A stretch of DNA of 34,037 nt, taken from contig CACYHF010000023.1 of the NCBI GenBank assembly GCA_902774155.1, positions 1-34,037 of the forward strand, in the 5' to 3' direction. The translations under genes and the position numbers were made by a program. A model generated the notes under the pieces. It was given only the letters and a program-made list of their open reading frames with translations. It did not search any database and was not told the DNA's origin. Positions 8,912-17,609 of this stretch are shown here, in pieces; the first letter of the stretch is position 1, and each line of letters starts with the position of its first letter. Source of the stretch: an uncultured Bacteroidia bacterium. Lineage in GTDB: Bacteria > Bacteroidota > Bacteroidia > Bacteroidales > UBA932.

Positions 8912-10081
8912 TTATTTGGTCATAAGTTTTCTCACTATCCGGCCGATCTCGCCATTTTCGTGCACGCCGGCAAACGCTTCTGCTCCAGGGCCATAAGCAA
9001 AGACCGGGACCACAATTCCGTCATGTCCCCTGGTAGAGAAGTGCACCTTCACCTCGCGCTCTTCCACGCTGCCTTTCAGCAGGGTGAGGCCGCCCGTGTT
9101 ATGGTCGGCCGTTACCACCACCAGCGTCTGTCCGTCTTTTTCGGCCCACTCCAGCACGGCGCCGATCACTTTGTCAAAATCAAAGAGTTCCTCGATGGCA
9201 TAACCCACTTTGTTACGGTGACACCAGTCGTCTATCTGGGAGCCTTCCACCATGAGGAAGAAACCTTTCTTGTTATCCAGCATCTGAATGGCCTTCAGGG
9301 TGCTTTCCATCAGGATGGGGCCGCGGTCCAGGGCGGGTTTGAGGTCATATTCGTCGTACAGGCCCAGGAACTTGTCCCCGGGGGCGTCGGCAATGTCTTC
9401 CAGCTTTTCCACATAGGTGTAGCCCTTGGCCTTCATTTCCTCAATGAGGTTGCGGCCGTCGGAACGCTGGTCCCAGAAATGGGTGCCGCCCCCGCTGATG
9501 AAATCCACGCCCGCGTCCACATACTGGGCTGCGAGGCCTTCCTCGTCCTTGCGGGAAGGACCGTAAACGCAGAAATCGGCCGGAGTGGCGTCATTGATGC
9601 GACAGGTGACGGTAACGCCCGTCTTCATTCCCTTCACGCGTTTGGCCCACTGGAGGTTGGATTCCACCTTGTCTCCGTCGGGTCCCAGGCCGATATATCC
9701 ATACTTGGTCTTTGTCCCGTTGGCCAGGGCCGTGCCGCCCGCGCAGGAATCGGTGATAAGGCGGTCGGTGGCATAGGTGCGGGAATAACCGGCCACCGGC
9801 ATCTGGTCGATGTTCAGGGCACCGCCGTTGGCCACCCAGCCCACGCTCCACTGGCTCAGGCCGGTGCCGTCGCCAATCATAAAGATGACGTTTTTGATCT
9901 TTTTGCCCTTGGGCTGTGTCACGTTAACGGTCTGGTAGGGCGTTTCCACCTTGTACTGATCGTCCTTGGAGAAGGAATAGGTGGCGTACTTGGAACGGTC
10001 CCGGTCCAGTTCTTCAGGCGTTTGGGCAAAAGCCTGCAGGGCGCTCAGCGCCAGGATCATGCAAAGGATTCTCTTCATCAT
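8912..10081 (-). CDS. Secreted alkaline phosphatase
   Basis: This 389-residue protein has a signal peptide ending at about residue 19 (LALSALQAFAQ). It is a PhoA-superfamily alkaline phosphatase. The first metal-binding Asp is in FMIGDGTG (D71), and the nucleophile is Ser112 in the block TDSCAGGTALANG. Later metal ligands are visible in VEGSQIDDWCHRN, VVTADHNTGG and HFSTRGHDG. It hydrolyses phosphate monoesters in the periplasm. It is shorter than E. coli PhoA (about 470) but within the range of Bacteroidetes members. Two ATG codons lie in tandem at the start. The first overlaps the stop of the GH2 gene in an ATGA, so translation is coupled to that glycosidase. This pairing hints at use of phosphorylated or phospho-substituted amino-sugars, but that is inference. 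Confidence 0.92.
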   Translation of the reverse strand: MMKRILCMILALSALQAFAQTPEELDRDRSKYATYSFSKDDQYKVETPYQTVNVTQPKGKKIKNVIFMIGDGTGLSQWSVGWVANGGALNIDQMPVAGYSRTYATDRLITDSCAGGTALANGTKTKYGYIGLGPDGDKVESNLQWAKRVKGMKTGVTVTCRINDATPADFCVYGPSRKDEEGLAAQYVDAGVDFISGGGTHFWDQRSDGRNLIEEMKAKGYTYVEKLEDIADAPGDKFLGLYDEYDLKPALDRGPILMESTLKAIQMLDNKKGFFLMVEGSQIDDWCHRNKVGYAIEELFDFDKVIGAVLEWAEKDGQTLVVVTADHNTGGLTLLKGSVEEREVKVHFSTRGHDGIVVPVFAYGPGAEAFAGVHENGEIGRIVRKLMTK

Positions 10082-12540
10082 TCAGCGATTTTGGCATTCC
10101 AGCCGGAGAAACCGATCTCCGCCCCGGTGCAACCCTTGGGCAGGGTGCAGTGAACGGTGCGGCTTTCGCCCGGCAGCACGGTAAAGAAATTGTCTGTCCA
10201 GAAGGTGCCCGGGATGAGCTGGCCGCTTGCATCCAGGGCCTTCACGATATTTTGATAAGCAATAACTTGCGAGTTGTTCGTCAGGGTTACATCGTAGCCG
10301 CCTTCCACCGGCTTGACCTGCATCTGAAGGGTGGTTTCGGGAAGCTGGGAGACGAAGCGCATATCGGTGTACTTGTCCATCGGGATGCCCCACCAGTCGG
10401 CCTTGCTCCACGTGTAGCGGTTCAGTTCGGCCGGAATGCAGTAGAAGTTGGTGGCGGTGTAATCCTGGCCGATGATTTCCAGGGCCAGGAAGCAAGGGCC
10501 TTCCACGCCGCTGAAAATCTTCCAGGGATCCCGGGGACGGGCGGTGACGGAAGTCTTTTCATAGCGGACCAGCCGGCTGTCGGCATCGTATATGCGTGCA
10601 CTGACTACGTAGTCTGCGGCTTTGGCGCCGTCATTCACCACCCACACGCTGCCGTTACCGTAATTGTATACGGCCTGGACCGGTGCATTGGCGGTCTTTA
10701 CGCCATAGTAGCCGGCGGTGGGGATGCCATACCAGTCGTACAGCTGCCAGTAAAGGGACGGCCAGGCGCTGTTGAGCATCCACTGCACGATGCCGGTGGC
10801 TGTGGGCACGTTGGCGCGGAAGGCCTCGAACATGGAACGGGTGGCGTCATAGTCCATAGCGTGGGCCTTTCGCATCCAGTCTTCCAAGCCCTGGGCGGGA
10901 CCATACAGGTGATTCATGGCGTTCTCCAGGAACCGCGTGTTGTTCATCACGGAAGCGGAGGCCGTGCAGTGATAGGCCCAGTTGGGGCCCACGGGCCAGA
11001 GGTCTTTTTCGCCCACCATGCGCTTAACCGATTCCAGTTGGGGCATCTGCAGGCCGGGTCCGGTTTCCGTATTGAAGCCGAAGTTGCCGCCGCAGCGGTT
11101 GTCGATCCACCAGTAGTCGGGGCCCACGTATTCGTAGGGACCTTCCATCTTGGTGCCCGACGGCCCGGCCAGGCTGGTAAGGGCCTTGGCCGAGCACACA
11201 TACGGGCGGTAATCCAGTTTTTCATAGTCTTTCAGATACTGCTTCTCCAGCCGGGGGTTGGGAATTCTGTCGCTTCCGGTGAGCCAGCCAATCACGCTGG
11301 GATGGTTGCGCAGCCACACCACCTGGTCGTGGAAATAGCGGACGGCCAGCGCCTCCGAGGCGGGGTCGTTGATGCAGCCGTAGCCCTTGGTTTCCGGCAG
11401 GCCGCAATAGTCTTCCCATTCCCACTGGCAGCTGAAGCCCACCAGGGCCATCAGGCCATATTGGTCACAAAGGTCATAAATGGTGGAATCCTTTCCCCAG
11501 ATATTCTCGAAGCGGATGCTGTTGAGTCCCATATCGGCCACCATCTTCACCTGGGCCTCCAGACTTTCCGGGGTGTCCTGCATAAAGATGTCGTCGGTCC
11601 AGCCGGCGCTCTTGACCAGCACCTTTTTGCCGTTCAGGATGAACTGGCGATGGCCGAAAGGCGTGATTTCGCTCTCAATGCTGCGCAGGCCGAAGACGAT
11701 GCCGGCGCTGTGGGAAACCTGCTTGCCTTTGCAGAAGGCCACGTCCAGGTGGTACAGCTCCGGTTTTCCCAGTTCGGCCGTCCACCAGATGCGGGGATTC
11801 TCCACCGTCTCAACGACGGAGACCACTTTGGTGGCGCCTGCGGCCAGGGAGACGGGCACGGAGAAACGGCCGCCTTCATAGCTGCCTTCCACGGTGCCTT
11901 CCACCGCCTTGTTGCTCCGGTTCACCAGGGTGACCTGCGCCTCAAACTGTGCGCGGGAAAGATCGGCCGGATTCACCAGGGGCTTCACAAAAATGTCTTG
12001 CACCTGCACGTCCGGCGTGGAAATGAGGGTGACAGGACGGATGATGCCCATACTTTCGTCCACGGGACGGGGGTTCCAGTCCACATAGCCGGCGTTCAGA
12101 TCGCCTTTTTGGGCCCGGCGCAGGCTCACCTTCAGCGTATTCTTGTTCCGGGCCAGGGAAGTGATGTCGATTTCCCGCACGCAGAACGGGCCGAAAGTGG
12201 TGTCGGCCGATGCAATCAGCTGGCCGTTCAGCTCAATGTCTGCGTAATAGTTCAAACCCTCGAAGCGTAGCACATGGCGCAGCCCTTTCTTGGCATTGAA
12301 ACGGGTGGTAAATACCCAGGTTTCGTCGAAAACGCTTTTGTCGATGGCTTTGTACCGGTCCTGGTCCAGCACGTCCGGGCCGAAGACGCCGGCTTCATTC
12401 AGCGCGCCGGCCACCGTGCAGGGAACTTGTACGGAGTACGTTTCTTTGTGCCCCTGCCGCTGCAGCGTCCAGTTGGTGAGCGGACCGGCCATAGCGGTGA
12501 CGCTCATCGTCAAGAGGAAAAGGCAAACTATTTTTTTCAT
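10078..12540 (-). CDS. GH2 exo-beta-glucosaminidase-like glycosidase
   Basis: This 820-residue protein is taken from the ATG giving the signal peptide MKKIVCLFLLTMSVTAMAG. It has GH2 architecture: an N-terminal jelly-roll (about 20-175, with LRFEGLNYYADIELNG), an Ig-like domain, a TIM barrel (about 300-600) and C-terminal beta domains. The acid/base position is in VIGWLTGSDRIP (Asp near 424) instead of the usual GH2 'NE'. The nucleophile is the Glu of GFNTETGPG (near 492). A 'GSD' block with 'NTE/NSE' is the signature of the exo-beta-D-glucosaminidase (CsxA-like) branch, so removal of glucosamine from non-reducing ends is the best guess. A mannosidase-like activity is the alternative. It is the first gene of an operon with alkaline phosphatase (4-nt overlap) and has a promoter divergent from that of the sigma-54 activator. 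Confidence 0.85.
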   Translation of the reverse strand: MKKIVCLFLLTMSVTAMAGPLTNWTLQRQGHKETYSVQVPCTVAGALNEAGVFGPDVLDQDRYKAIDKSVFDETWVFTTRFNAKKGLRHVLRFEGLNYYADIELNGQLIASADTTFGPFCVREIDITSLARNKNTLKVSLRRAQKGDLNAGYVDWNPRPVDESMGIIRPVTLISTPDVQVQDIFVKPLVNPADLSRAQFEAQVTLVNRSNKAVEGTVEGSYEGGRFSVPVSLAAGATKVVSVVETVENPRIWWTAELGKPELYHLDVAFCKGKQVSHSAGIVFGLRSIESEITPFGHRQFILNGKKVLVKSAGWTDDIFMQDTPESLEAQVKMVADMGLNSIRFENIWGKDSTIYDLCDQYGLMALVGFSCQWEWEDYCGLPETKGYGCINDPASEALAVRYFHDQVVWLRNHPSVIGWLTGSDRIPNPRLEKQYLKDYEKLDYRPYVCSAKALTSLAGPSGTKMEGPYEYVGPDYWWIDNRCGGNFGFNTETGPGLQMPQLESVKRMVGEKDLWPVGPNWAYHCTASASVMNNTRFLENAMNHLYGPAQGLEDWMRKAHAMDYDATRSMFEAFRANVPTATGIVQWMLNSAWPSLYWQLYDWYGIPTAGYYGVKTANAPVQAVYNYGNGSVWVVNDGAKAADYVVSARIYDADSRLVRYEKTSVTARPRDPWKIFSGVEGPCFLALEIIGQDYTATNFYCIPAELNRYTWSKADWWGIPMDKYTDMRFVSQLPETTLQMQVKPVEGGYDVTLTNNSQVIAYQNIVKALDASGQLIPGTFWTDNFFTVLPGESRTVHCTLPKGCTGAEIGFSGWNAKIAE

Positions 12541-12569
12541 ATGGGTAATCGAAGACGCATAGGCAATCA

Positions 12570-12577
12570 CAAAAATA
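12570..12577 (-). promoter_or_regulatory. TAnnTTTG-type -7 promoter box, with -33 TTG
   Basis: On the minus strand this reads TATTTTTG, 29 nt before the ATG of the GH2 gene. A TTG at 12598-12600 (minus strand) lies 20 bp upstream, the expected place for the -33 element. That makes this the most complete promoter in the window. The -33 trinucleotide abuts the -7 box of the opposing promoter, so the two polymerases cannot bind together. Confidence 0.6.
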
Positions 12578-12589
12578 CTATTTTTTTAG

Positions 12590-12597
12590 TATCTTTG
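12590..12597 (+). promoter_or_regulatory. TAnnTTTG-type -7 promoter box, very short leader
   Basis: The sequence is TATCTTTG. It ends only 7 nt before the ATG at 12605, so the transcript leader should be a few nucleotides at most. No internal Met lies nearby that would serve as a later start. It is divergent from the GH2 promoter. Confidence 0.6.
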
Positions 12598-12604
12598 CAA
12601 GACT

Positions 12605-13798
12605 ATGGATTTGCAGGCACTCAAGAACAAGTACGACATCATCGGCAACGACCCTGCGCTGAACCAGGCGCTGGAAACGGCCGTGAAATTCGCCCCCACG
12701 GGGCTCAGCGTCCTCATTCAGGGCGAAAGCGGCGTGGGCAAGGAAAGCTTTGCCCGCATCATCCATCAGTACAGCCCCCGCCGGCAGGGTTCCTTCTTCG
12801 TGGTGAACTGCGGCGCGCTGCCCAGGGAACTGGTGAACTCGGAGCTCTTCGGCCACGTCAAAGGCTCTTTCACCGGCGCCACAGACACCCGCAAGGGTTA
12901 TTTTGAGGAGGCCGATGGCGGCACCCTCTTCCTGGACGAGATTGCCGAACTTCCGCTGGAAAGCCAGGCCCTGCTGCTGCGCGTGCTCCAGAGCGGCGAA
13001 TACCGCAAGGTGGGTTCCAACAAGGTGGAACACACGGACGTGCGGGTGGTGGCCGCCACCAACGTTCATCTGTACGAAGCCGTCAAGCGCGGCAAGTTCC
13101 GCGAAGACCTGTATTTCCGCCTGTCGGCCGCCCAGATCCGCATCCCGCCGCTGCGGGAGCGCAAAAGCGACATCTACCTGCTGTTCCGCAAATTCACCTC
13201 GGACTTTTCGGAGGTGAACGGGATGTGCAAGATTTCCCTTCGGCCGGATGCCATCCGCCTGCTGGAGCAATACCGCTGGCCCGGCAACATCCGCCAGCTG
13301 CAGGGCTTTACCCAGAGCCTCACGGCGCAGATTTCCGTGAAGGTGACCCCCACCCTCCAGCGCATCGAACTGGGCGCCCGGGAACTGCTGCCTTATATGC
13401 CGCAGGAGCAGGGCGAACCCCTTCCTATGCTGTATGAAGGCCCGCAGCCTTCCTCGTCCCTCAGCGCAGAGGAGCGTCAGGCCATTTTCAAGGCCATCTT
13501 CGACCTCAAGCAGGAAGTGGAGGTGCTCAAGGCCCGGATGGACCGCCGGGAACTGCCCGCTCCTCCTTCGGTGATTCCCCCCGTCCCGATGGAAGAGGAA
13601 GCCGAATGGCAGGGACAGGAGGAAGAGGAGCCCCTTCCGCAGCCGGAAGAGTCCCTGAGCGTGCGCCGCAAGGAGGAAGGCCTCATCCGCCAGGCTCTGG
13701 AAAAGTACCACGGCAACCGCAAGAAAGCGGCGGAGGAACTGGGCATGAGCGAACGCACCCTATACCGCAAACTTCCTCCCGAATACCGTAAAAAATGA
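12605..13798 (+). CDS. Sigma-54-dependent activator without sensory domain
   Basis: This 397-residue protein starts almost directly with the AAA+ domain: Walker A GESGVGKE at 40-47, the sigma-54 contact loop GSFTGA at 87-92, Walker B GGTLFLDEI at 105-113, and YRWPGNIRQLQ in the C-terminal AAA+ lid. No receiver, GAF or PAS domain precedes it. Residues from about 265 to 345 form an acidic, Pro/Glu-rich linker. A Fis-type helix-turn-helix closes the protein (KAAEELGMSERTLYRKL). It would remodel RpoN holoenzyme at -24/-12 promoters. The loop has Ser where most activators have Ala (GAFTGA), a tolerated variant. Its stop overlaps the LptE-like gene start (ATGA). I know this order (activator, LptE-like, small protein, SecG) as recurrent in Bacteroidetes. 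What signal it senses is not visible. Confidence 0.93.
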   Translation: MDLQALKNKYDIIGNDPALNQALETAVKFAPTGLSVLIQGESGVGKESFARIIHQYSPRRQGSFFVVNCGALPRELVNSELFGHVKGSFTGATDTRKGYFEEADGGTLFLDEIAELPLESQALLLRVLQSGEYRKVGSNKVEHTDVRVVAATNVHLYEAVKRGKFREDLYFRLSAAQIRIPPLRERKSDIYLLFRKFTSDFSEVNGMCKISLRPDAIRLLEQYRWPGNIRQLQGFTQSLTAQISVKVTPTLQRIELGARELLPYMPQEQGEPLPMLYEGPQPSSSLSAEERQAIFKAIFDLKQEVEVLKARMDRRELPAPPSVIPPVPMEEEAEWQGQEEEEPLPQPEESLSVRRKEEGLIRQALEKYHGNRKKAAEELGMSERTLYRKLPPEYRKK

Positions 13799-14295
13799 AA
13801 CGCTGGGCCCTCATATTGCTAGGGGTGCTGCTGGTATCGGCCTGCGGCATCTATTCCTTTTCCGGCACCTCCATCCAGCCGGATGTGAAAACCATCACCA
13901 TCCCTTACGTGGAATACCGGGCCCTGCGCGTGAATCCCTCCCTGTCCAATGACCTCACGGAAGCCCTGAAGGAGAAATTCCGCAAGCTCACCCGCCTGGA
14001 GGAAGTGGACGTGGACGGAGACCTGGAAGTGATCTGCGAGGTAACCGGCTATGATACCAAGGCTACCGCCGTCACGGCCGATGAACTGGCCTCCCAGACC
14101 CGTCTTACCGTAACCGTGAAGGTGGATTTCATCAACCGGAAGCACTCGGAGGAGGAATTCCAGAACAAGACGTTCAGCGCCTACGAAGACTTCGACGCCA
14201 CCCTGTCCCTGGATGCCGTGGAGGCCGGCCTGTGCGAATCCATCATAGAGAAACTGGTAGAAGACATCTTTAACGCAACGGTAGCGCAATGGTAG
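13795..14295 (+). CDS. lptE: LptE-family LPS-assembly lipoprotein
   Basis: This 166-residue protein has a lipoprotein signal (MKRWALILLGVLLVSACGIYSFSG) with the acceptor Cys at about residue 17. The body has the LptE-like pattern of Bacteroidetes: SIQPDVKTITIPYVEYRA, then NDLTEALKEKFRKLTRL, a central strand (DLEVICEVTGYDTKATAV) and a C-terminal helix. LptE plugs the LptD barrel and helps deliver LPS to the outer leaflet. Length is close to E. coli LptE (about 190). It overlaps the sigma-54 activator by 4 nt and the next gene by 7 nt, so the whole set is translated as one operon. No lptD is in the window. Identity rests on pattern and context. Confidence 0.8.
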   Translation: MKRWALILLGVLLVSACGIYSFSGTSIQPDVKTITIPYVEYRALRVNPSLSNDLTEALKEKFRKLTRLEEVDVDGDLEVICEVTGYDTKATAVTADELASQTRLTVTVKVDFINRKHSEEEFQNKTFSAYEDFDATLSLDAVEAGLCESIIEKLVEDIFNATVAQW

Positions 14296-14876
14296 GTTCC
14301 TCTTATATCAACATTCATACGCTCCTGCTGGACGAACTGGTGGGCGTGGTGAATCTGTATCCCTGGTACGGGGCCGCCCGGGTGGAATTGTGCCGCCGGA
14401 TGGCCGGCATGGGCGAAGACTGGGGCGAGGAACAGTATGCAGCCGAAGCCCTGTATGTGCCCGACCGTGGGAAAATCTCCTCCCTCATCCGCAAGGGCCG
14501 GTCGGCCGATTGTTCGGACAAAGATCTGCAGATGCTCTTGAACTCCTACCTGGAGCCGGAGGCGCCCGTCCAGGAGGAGGCCCATCCGGTGCGGGTGGTC
14601 GGCGGCGATTATTTCTCCCAAGCCCAATATGACAAAGTTCGTCGCAGCGGCGACAATATTTTCAGCCGTTTCGCGGCCAAAACCCGGTCCGAAAACGCTT
14701 CGGGGGAGGAAGGTGGAAGCGAAATGGCCGAACGTTTTGCCACCGAAACCCTGGGTCGGATTTTTGCCGAACAGGGCCGTACAGAGGAGGCCAGGCGCAT
14801 TTATTCCCGTCTAATTTTGGAAATCCCGGAAAAAAGTGCTTACTTTGCAGCCCTTATCGACAAATTGGAAAATTAA
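14289..14876 (+). CDS. Conserved small protein with C-terminal TPR-like helices
   Basis: This 195-residue protein has no signal peptide or membrane segment, so it is probably cytoplasmic. The N-terminal 90 residues are helical (LLLDELVGVVNLYPWYGAAR). The middle is acidic and probably disordered. The last 50 residues form a TPR-like helix pair: TETLGRIFAEQGRTEEARRIY, then SRLILEIPEKSAYFAALIDKLE. It lies between the LptE-like gene (7-nt overlap, ATGGTAG) and secG (13-nt gap). Related operons in Bacteroidetes carry a similar protein at this position, but no function is known to me. Its context suggests a link to envelope biogenesis. Confidence 0.75.
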   Translation: MVGSSYINIHTLLLDELVGVVNLYPWYGAARVELCRRMAGMGEDWGEEQYAAEALYVPDRGKISSLIRKGRSADCSDKDLQMLLNSYLEPEAPVQEEAHPVRVVGGDYFSQAQYDKVRRSGDNIFSRFAAKTRSENASGEEGGSEMAERFATETLGRIFAEQGRTEEARRIYSRLILEIPEKSAYFAALIDKLEN

Positions 14877-14889
14877 AAGGTAAAAATAT

Positions 14890-15240
14890 ATGAATGCAGC
14901 GTTTACAGTATTGGTCGTTCTTATCATCATTGCGTCCATTCTCCTGATTGCTGTCGTCCTTCTGCAGAACGGCAAGGACGGCGGTCTGGCCACCAATTTC
15001 ACCTCCGCCAACCAAACCCTGGGCGTCCGTCAGACGGCCACCATCCTGGAAAAGGCCACCTGGTATCTGGTAGCCTTCATCCTGGTAGTTTCCATCATCA
15101 CCGTTTTCGTGGCCCGCGGCAACACCCGTGGCGGCACCAACGAAGCCATCAGCACCGAAATCCTGAACCAGTCCGAACAGGCTGCCGACGAAGCTCCCGC
15201 CTTCCCTATCTCCCAGGAGAATCCGGAAATCGCCGAATAA
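14890..15240 (+). CDS. secG: Preprotein translocase subunit SecG
   Basis: This 116-residue protein has the SecG layout: a first membrane helix (VLVVLIIIASILLIAVVLLQNGKDGGL), the conserved glycine-rich cytoplasmic loop with LLQNGKDGGLA and NQTLGVRQTATILEKAT, and a second helix (YLVAFILVVSIITVFVARG). A short Glu/Ala-rich tail follows. SecG joins SecY and SecE in the inner-membrane channel and helps SecA-driven export. It is the last gene of the activator/LptE-like/TPR/secG operon and is followed 24 nt later by a strong hairpin terminator. Length fits the family. Confidence 0.93.
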   Translation: MNAAFTVLVVLIIIASILLIAVVLLQNGKDGGLATNFTSANQTLGVRQTATILEKATWYLVAFILVVSIITVFVARGNTRGGTNEAISTEILNQSEQAADEAPAFPISQENPEIAE

Positions 15241-15264
15241 TTTCGGCCTTACCCGCTAATTACT

Positions 15265-15294
15265 AGCCGTTTGTCTTCGGACAGGCGGCTTTTT
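15265..15294 (+). terminator. Rho-independent terminator after secG
   Basis: An 11-bp stem (left arm 15265-15275, right arm 15280-15290) pairs completely when two G-U wobbles are allowed. It is capped by a TTCG tetraloop (15276-15279) and followed by a run of T (TTTT). It separates the secG operon from clpB. Confidence 0.85.
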
Positions 15295-15381
15295 CTGCGT
15301 TTGTTTCGCGTCTGCCATTTTGTCAGTAAATCCTCAAAGGAACGGAGATTGTGTTTATAAGGGCAAAAGGAGAACTGAATT

Positions 15382-17550
15382 ATGGTAGACAACAATAACA
15401 ACAGCAATTTTCTGGAGCGTTTCGCCATCAACCTGAACGAACGCGCGGCCCAGGGCAAACTGGACCCCGTGATCGGCCGGGACGACGAAATCCGCCGTGT
15501 CCTGCAGATCCTCAGCCGCAGGACCAAGAACAACCCCATCCTGGTGGGCGAGCCCGGCGTGGGCAAGACCGCCATCTCTGAGGGCATCGCCCAGAATATC
15601 GTGAACGGGCAGGTACCTGAAAACCTGAAATCCAAGAAAGTCTATTCCCTGGACATGGGCGCCCTGATCGCGGGTGCGAAATATCAAGGTGAATTCGAAG
15701 AGCGTCTGAAGGGCGTGGTGAAGGAAGTGGTGGACAGTGCCGGTGAAATTATCCTCTTCATCGACGAAATCCATACGCTGGTGGGCGCAGGCCGCTCCAG
15801 CGGCGCCATGGATGCGTCCAACATCCTGAAGCCGGCCCTGGCCCGCGGCGAACTGCGTACTATCGGCTCCACCACCCTGGACGAATACCAGAAGTACTTT
15901 GAGGCCGATAAGGCCCTGGAGCGCCGCTTCCAGATGGTGCTGGTGGACGAACCTTCGCCCGCAGAGAGCATCGCCATCCTGCGCGGTCTGAAAGAGCGCT
16001 ACGAGAACCATCACAAGGTGCGCATCGAGGACGACGCCCTCATCGCCGCCGTGAACCTTTCGCACCGCTACATCACCAGCCGCTACCTGCCGGACAAGGC
16101 CATCGACCTGGTGGACGAAGCCGCTTCCAAGCTGCGTCTGGAGATGAATTCCGTGCCGGAACCCATCGACGACCTCAATTCGGCCATTCGCCAGAAAGAA
16201 ATTGAGCGTGAGGCCATTAAGCGCGAAGGCGCCTCGGCGAAAAAAGACAAATTGGAGGCTGAATTAGCCGATCTCCAGGCACGGCGTGACGTCCTTATGA
16301 AGCGCTGGAACGAGGAGAAGGATACGCTCAGCGGCCTGCAGACGGCCCGCCAGGAACTGGAAGAGCTGGGTCTCCAGGCCAAGACGGCCGAGCGCAACGG
16401 CGACTATGCCAAGGTAGCCGAAATCCGCTATGGCAAGATGGCCGCCACCCAGAAGCGCATCGATGAGCTCACCGCCAAGGCGGAGAGCATCAAGGATCCC
16501 CTTGTCACCGAGGCGGTTACGCCTGAGGATATCGCTGAGGTAGTGGCCAAATGGACCGGCATCCCCGTGAACCGGATGCTGGAAAGCGAAAAGGACAAGC
16601 TGCTGCGGATGGAGGCCGAACTGCACAAGCGCGTGGTGGGCCAGGAGCCGGCCATCCGGGCCGTGGCCGATGCCGTGCGCCGCAACCGCGCGGGCCTCTC
16701 GAACGAAAAGCGCCCCATCGGCTCTTTCCTCTTTATGGGTACCACCGGCGTGGGTAAGACCGAACTGGCCAAGGCCCTGGCTGCGTTCCTGTTCAACGAC
16801 GAGAATATGATGACCCGTATCGATATGTCCGAGTACCAGGAACGGCACACCGTTTCCCGCCTGGTAGGTGCGCCTCCGGGATATGTGGGCTACGACGAGG
16901 GCGGTCAGCTCACCGAGGCCGTGCGCCGCAAACCTTACTCCGTGGTGCTGCTGGACGAGATTGAAAAAGCCCATCCGGACGTGTTCAACGTGCTCCTGCA
17001 GGTGCTGGACGACGGCCGGCTCACGGACAACAAAGGCCGCACGGTGGACTTCAAGAACACCATTCTGATTATGACCTCCAACGCCGGGGCCGATATCATC
17101 CAGAGCTATATGGAGCGCCTGCCGGAGGTGGACGGCGTGGATATGCAGGCCATCGCCACCCGCCGGAGCCTGCTGGACGAATGCGCCGGAAAGGTGCTGG
17201 ACGTGCTGAAAATGACCGTTCGGCCCGAATTCCTGAACCGTATCGACGAGATCATTATGTTCGATCCCCTCACCAAGGCCGATATCCGCGAAATCCTGCA
17301 CATCCAGGAAACTGAACTGCAAAAGAAACTCTCCGAAAGTGGCATTACGGTGCAGTTCACGCCGGCCTTCGAGGACCATATGGTGGAACACGGCTACGAT
17401 CCGTCCTACGGTGCCCGTCCTATCAAGCGCTTGATGCAGCGCGAGCTGGTGAACACCCTGGCCAAGTCCATCCTGGACGGCAGCGTTCACAAAGACTCCG
17501 TCATCACCGTTGACGCCGCCGGTGGCGAGGTGGTTGTCCGTGACAGCTAA
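15382..17550 (+). CDS. clpB: ClpB disaggregase lacking the N-terminal domain
   Basis: This 722-residue AAA+ chaperone begins at the first ATPase domain. After ten residues comes [20 protein letters not shown], which in full-length ClpB (about 860) lies near residue 160. It contains Walker A1 GEPGVGKT (56-63), Walker B1 LFIDEIH (about 125), a long coiled-coil middle domain (about 260-380) that marks it as ClpB rather than ClpC/ClpA, Walker A2 GTTGVGKT (about 453-460), and a C-terminal domain with [11 protein letters not shown]. The Clp-N substrate domain is absent. The upstream gap to the secG terminator is under 90 nt, too short to encode it. ClpB threads aggregated proteins with DnaK. The ATG is preceded by a purine-rich AAAGGAGA, an unusually good ribosome site for this phylum. 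No TAnnTTTG promoter was seen. Confidence 0.93.
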   Translation: MVDNNNNSNFLERFAINLNERAAQGKLDPVIGRDDEIRRVLQILSRRTKNNPILVGEPGVGKTAISEGIAQNIVNGQVPENLKSKKVYSLDMGALIAGAKYQGEFEERLKGVVKEVVDSAGEIILFIDEIHTLVGAGRSSGAMDASNILKPALARGELRTIGSTTLDEYQKYFEADKALERRFQMVLVDEPSPAESIAILRGLKERYENHHKVRIEDDALIAAVNLSHRYITSRYLPDKAIDLVDEAASKLRLEMNSVPEPIDDLNSAIRQKEIEREAIKREGASAKKDKLEAELADLQARRDVLMKRWNEEKDTLSGLQTARQELEELGLQAKTAERNGDYAKVAEIRYGKMAATQKRIDELTAKAESIKDPLVTEAVTPEDIAEVVAKWTGIPVNRMLESEKDKLLRMEAELHKRVVGQEPAIRAVADAVRRNRAGLSNEKRPIGSFLFMGTTGVGKTELAKALAAFLFNDENMMTRIDMSEYQERHTVSRLVGAPPGYVGYDEGGQLTEAVRRKPYSVVLLDEIEKAHPDVFNVLLQVLDDGRLTDNKGRTVDFKNTILIMTSNAGADIIQSYMERLPEVDGVDMQAIATRRSLLDECAGKVLDVLKMTVRPEFLNRIDEIIMFDPLTKADIREILHIQETELQKKLSESGITVQFTPAFEDHMVEHGYDPSYGARPIKRLMQRELVNTLAKSILDGSVHKDSVITVDAAGGEVVVRDS

Positions 17551-17576
17551 TTGTTTGGTTGTCAATTATTTGTGCA

Positions 17577-17609
17577 AAAGTCCTCGTTCAAAAATCGAAC
17601 GAGGACTTT
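17577..17609. terminator. Bidirectional hairpin, copy 1 of a repeated element
   Basis: A perfect 13-bp inverted repeat: left arm AAAGTCCTCGTTC at 17577-17589, a 7-nt loop, and right arm GAACGAGGACTTT at 17597-17609, followed by ATTGTAA. It lies between convergent clpB and the histidine phosphatase gene and has T-rich tails on both strands, so it can stop transcripts from both sides. It covers the last codons and the stop of the phosphatase gene. A second copy lies at 22194-22240. Confidence 0.8.

Noticed and set aside
10150-12270. A 706-codon open frame antisense to the GH2 gene
   Set aside because: It is a mirror of the GC-rich codon pattern of the GH2 gene. The translation lacks any family motif and the GH2 gene itself is clearly real. 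The same holds for the long antisense frame across 3371-4903.
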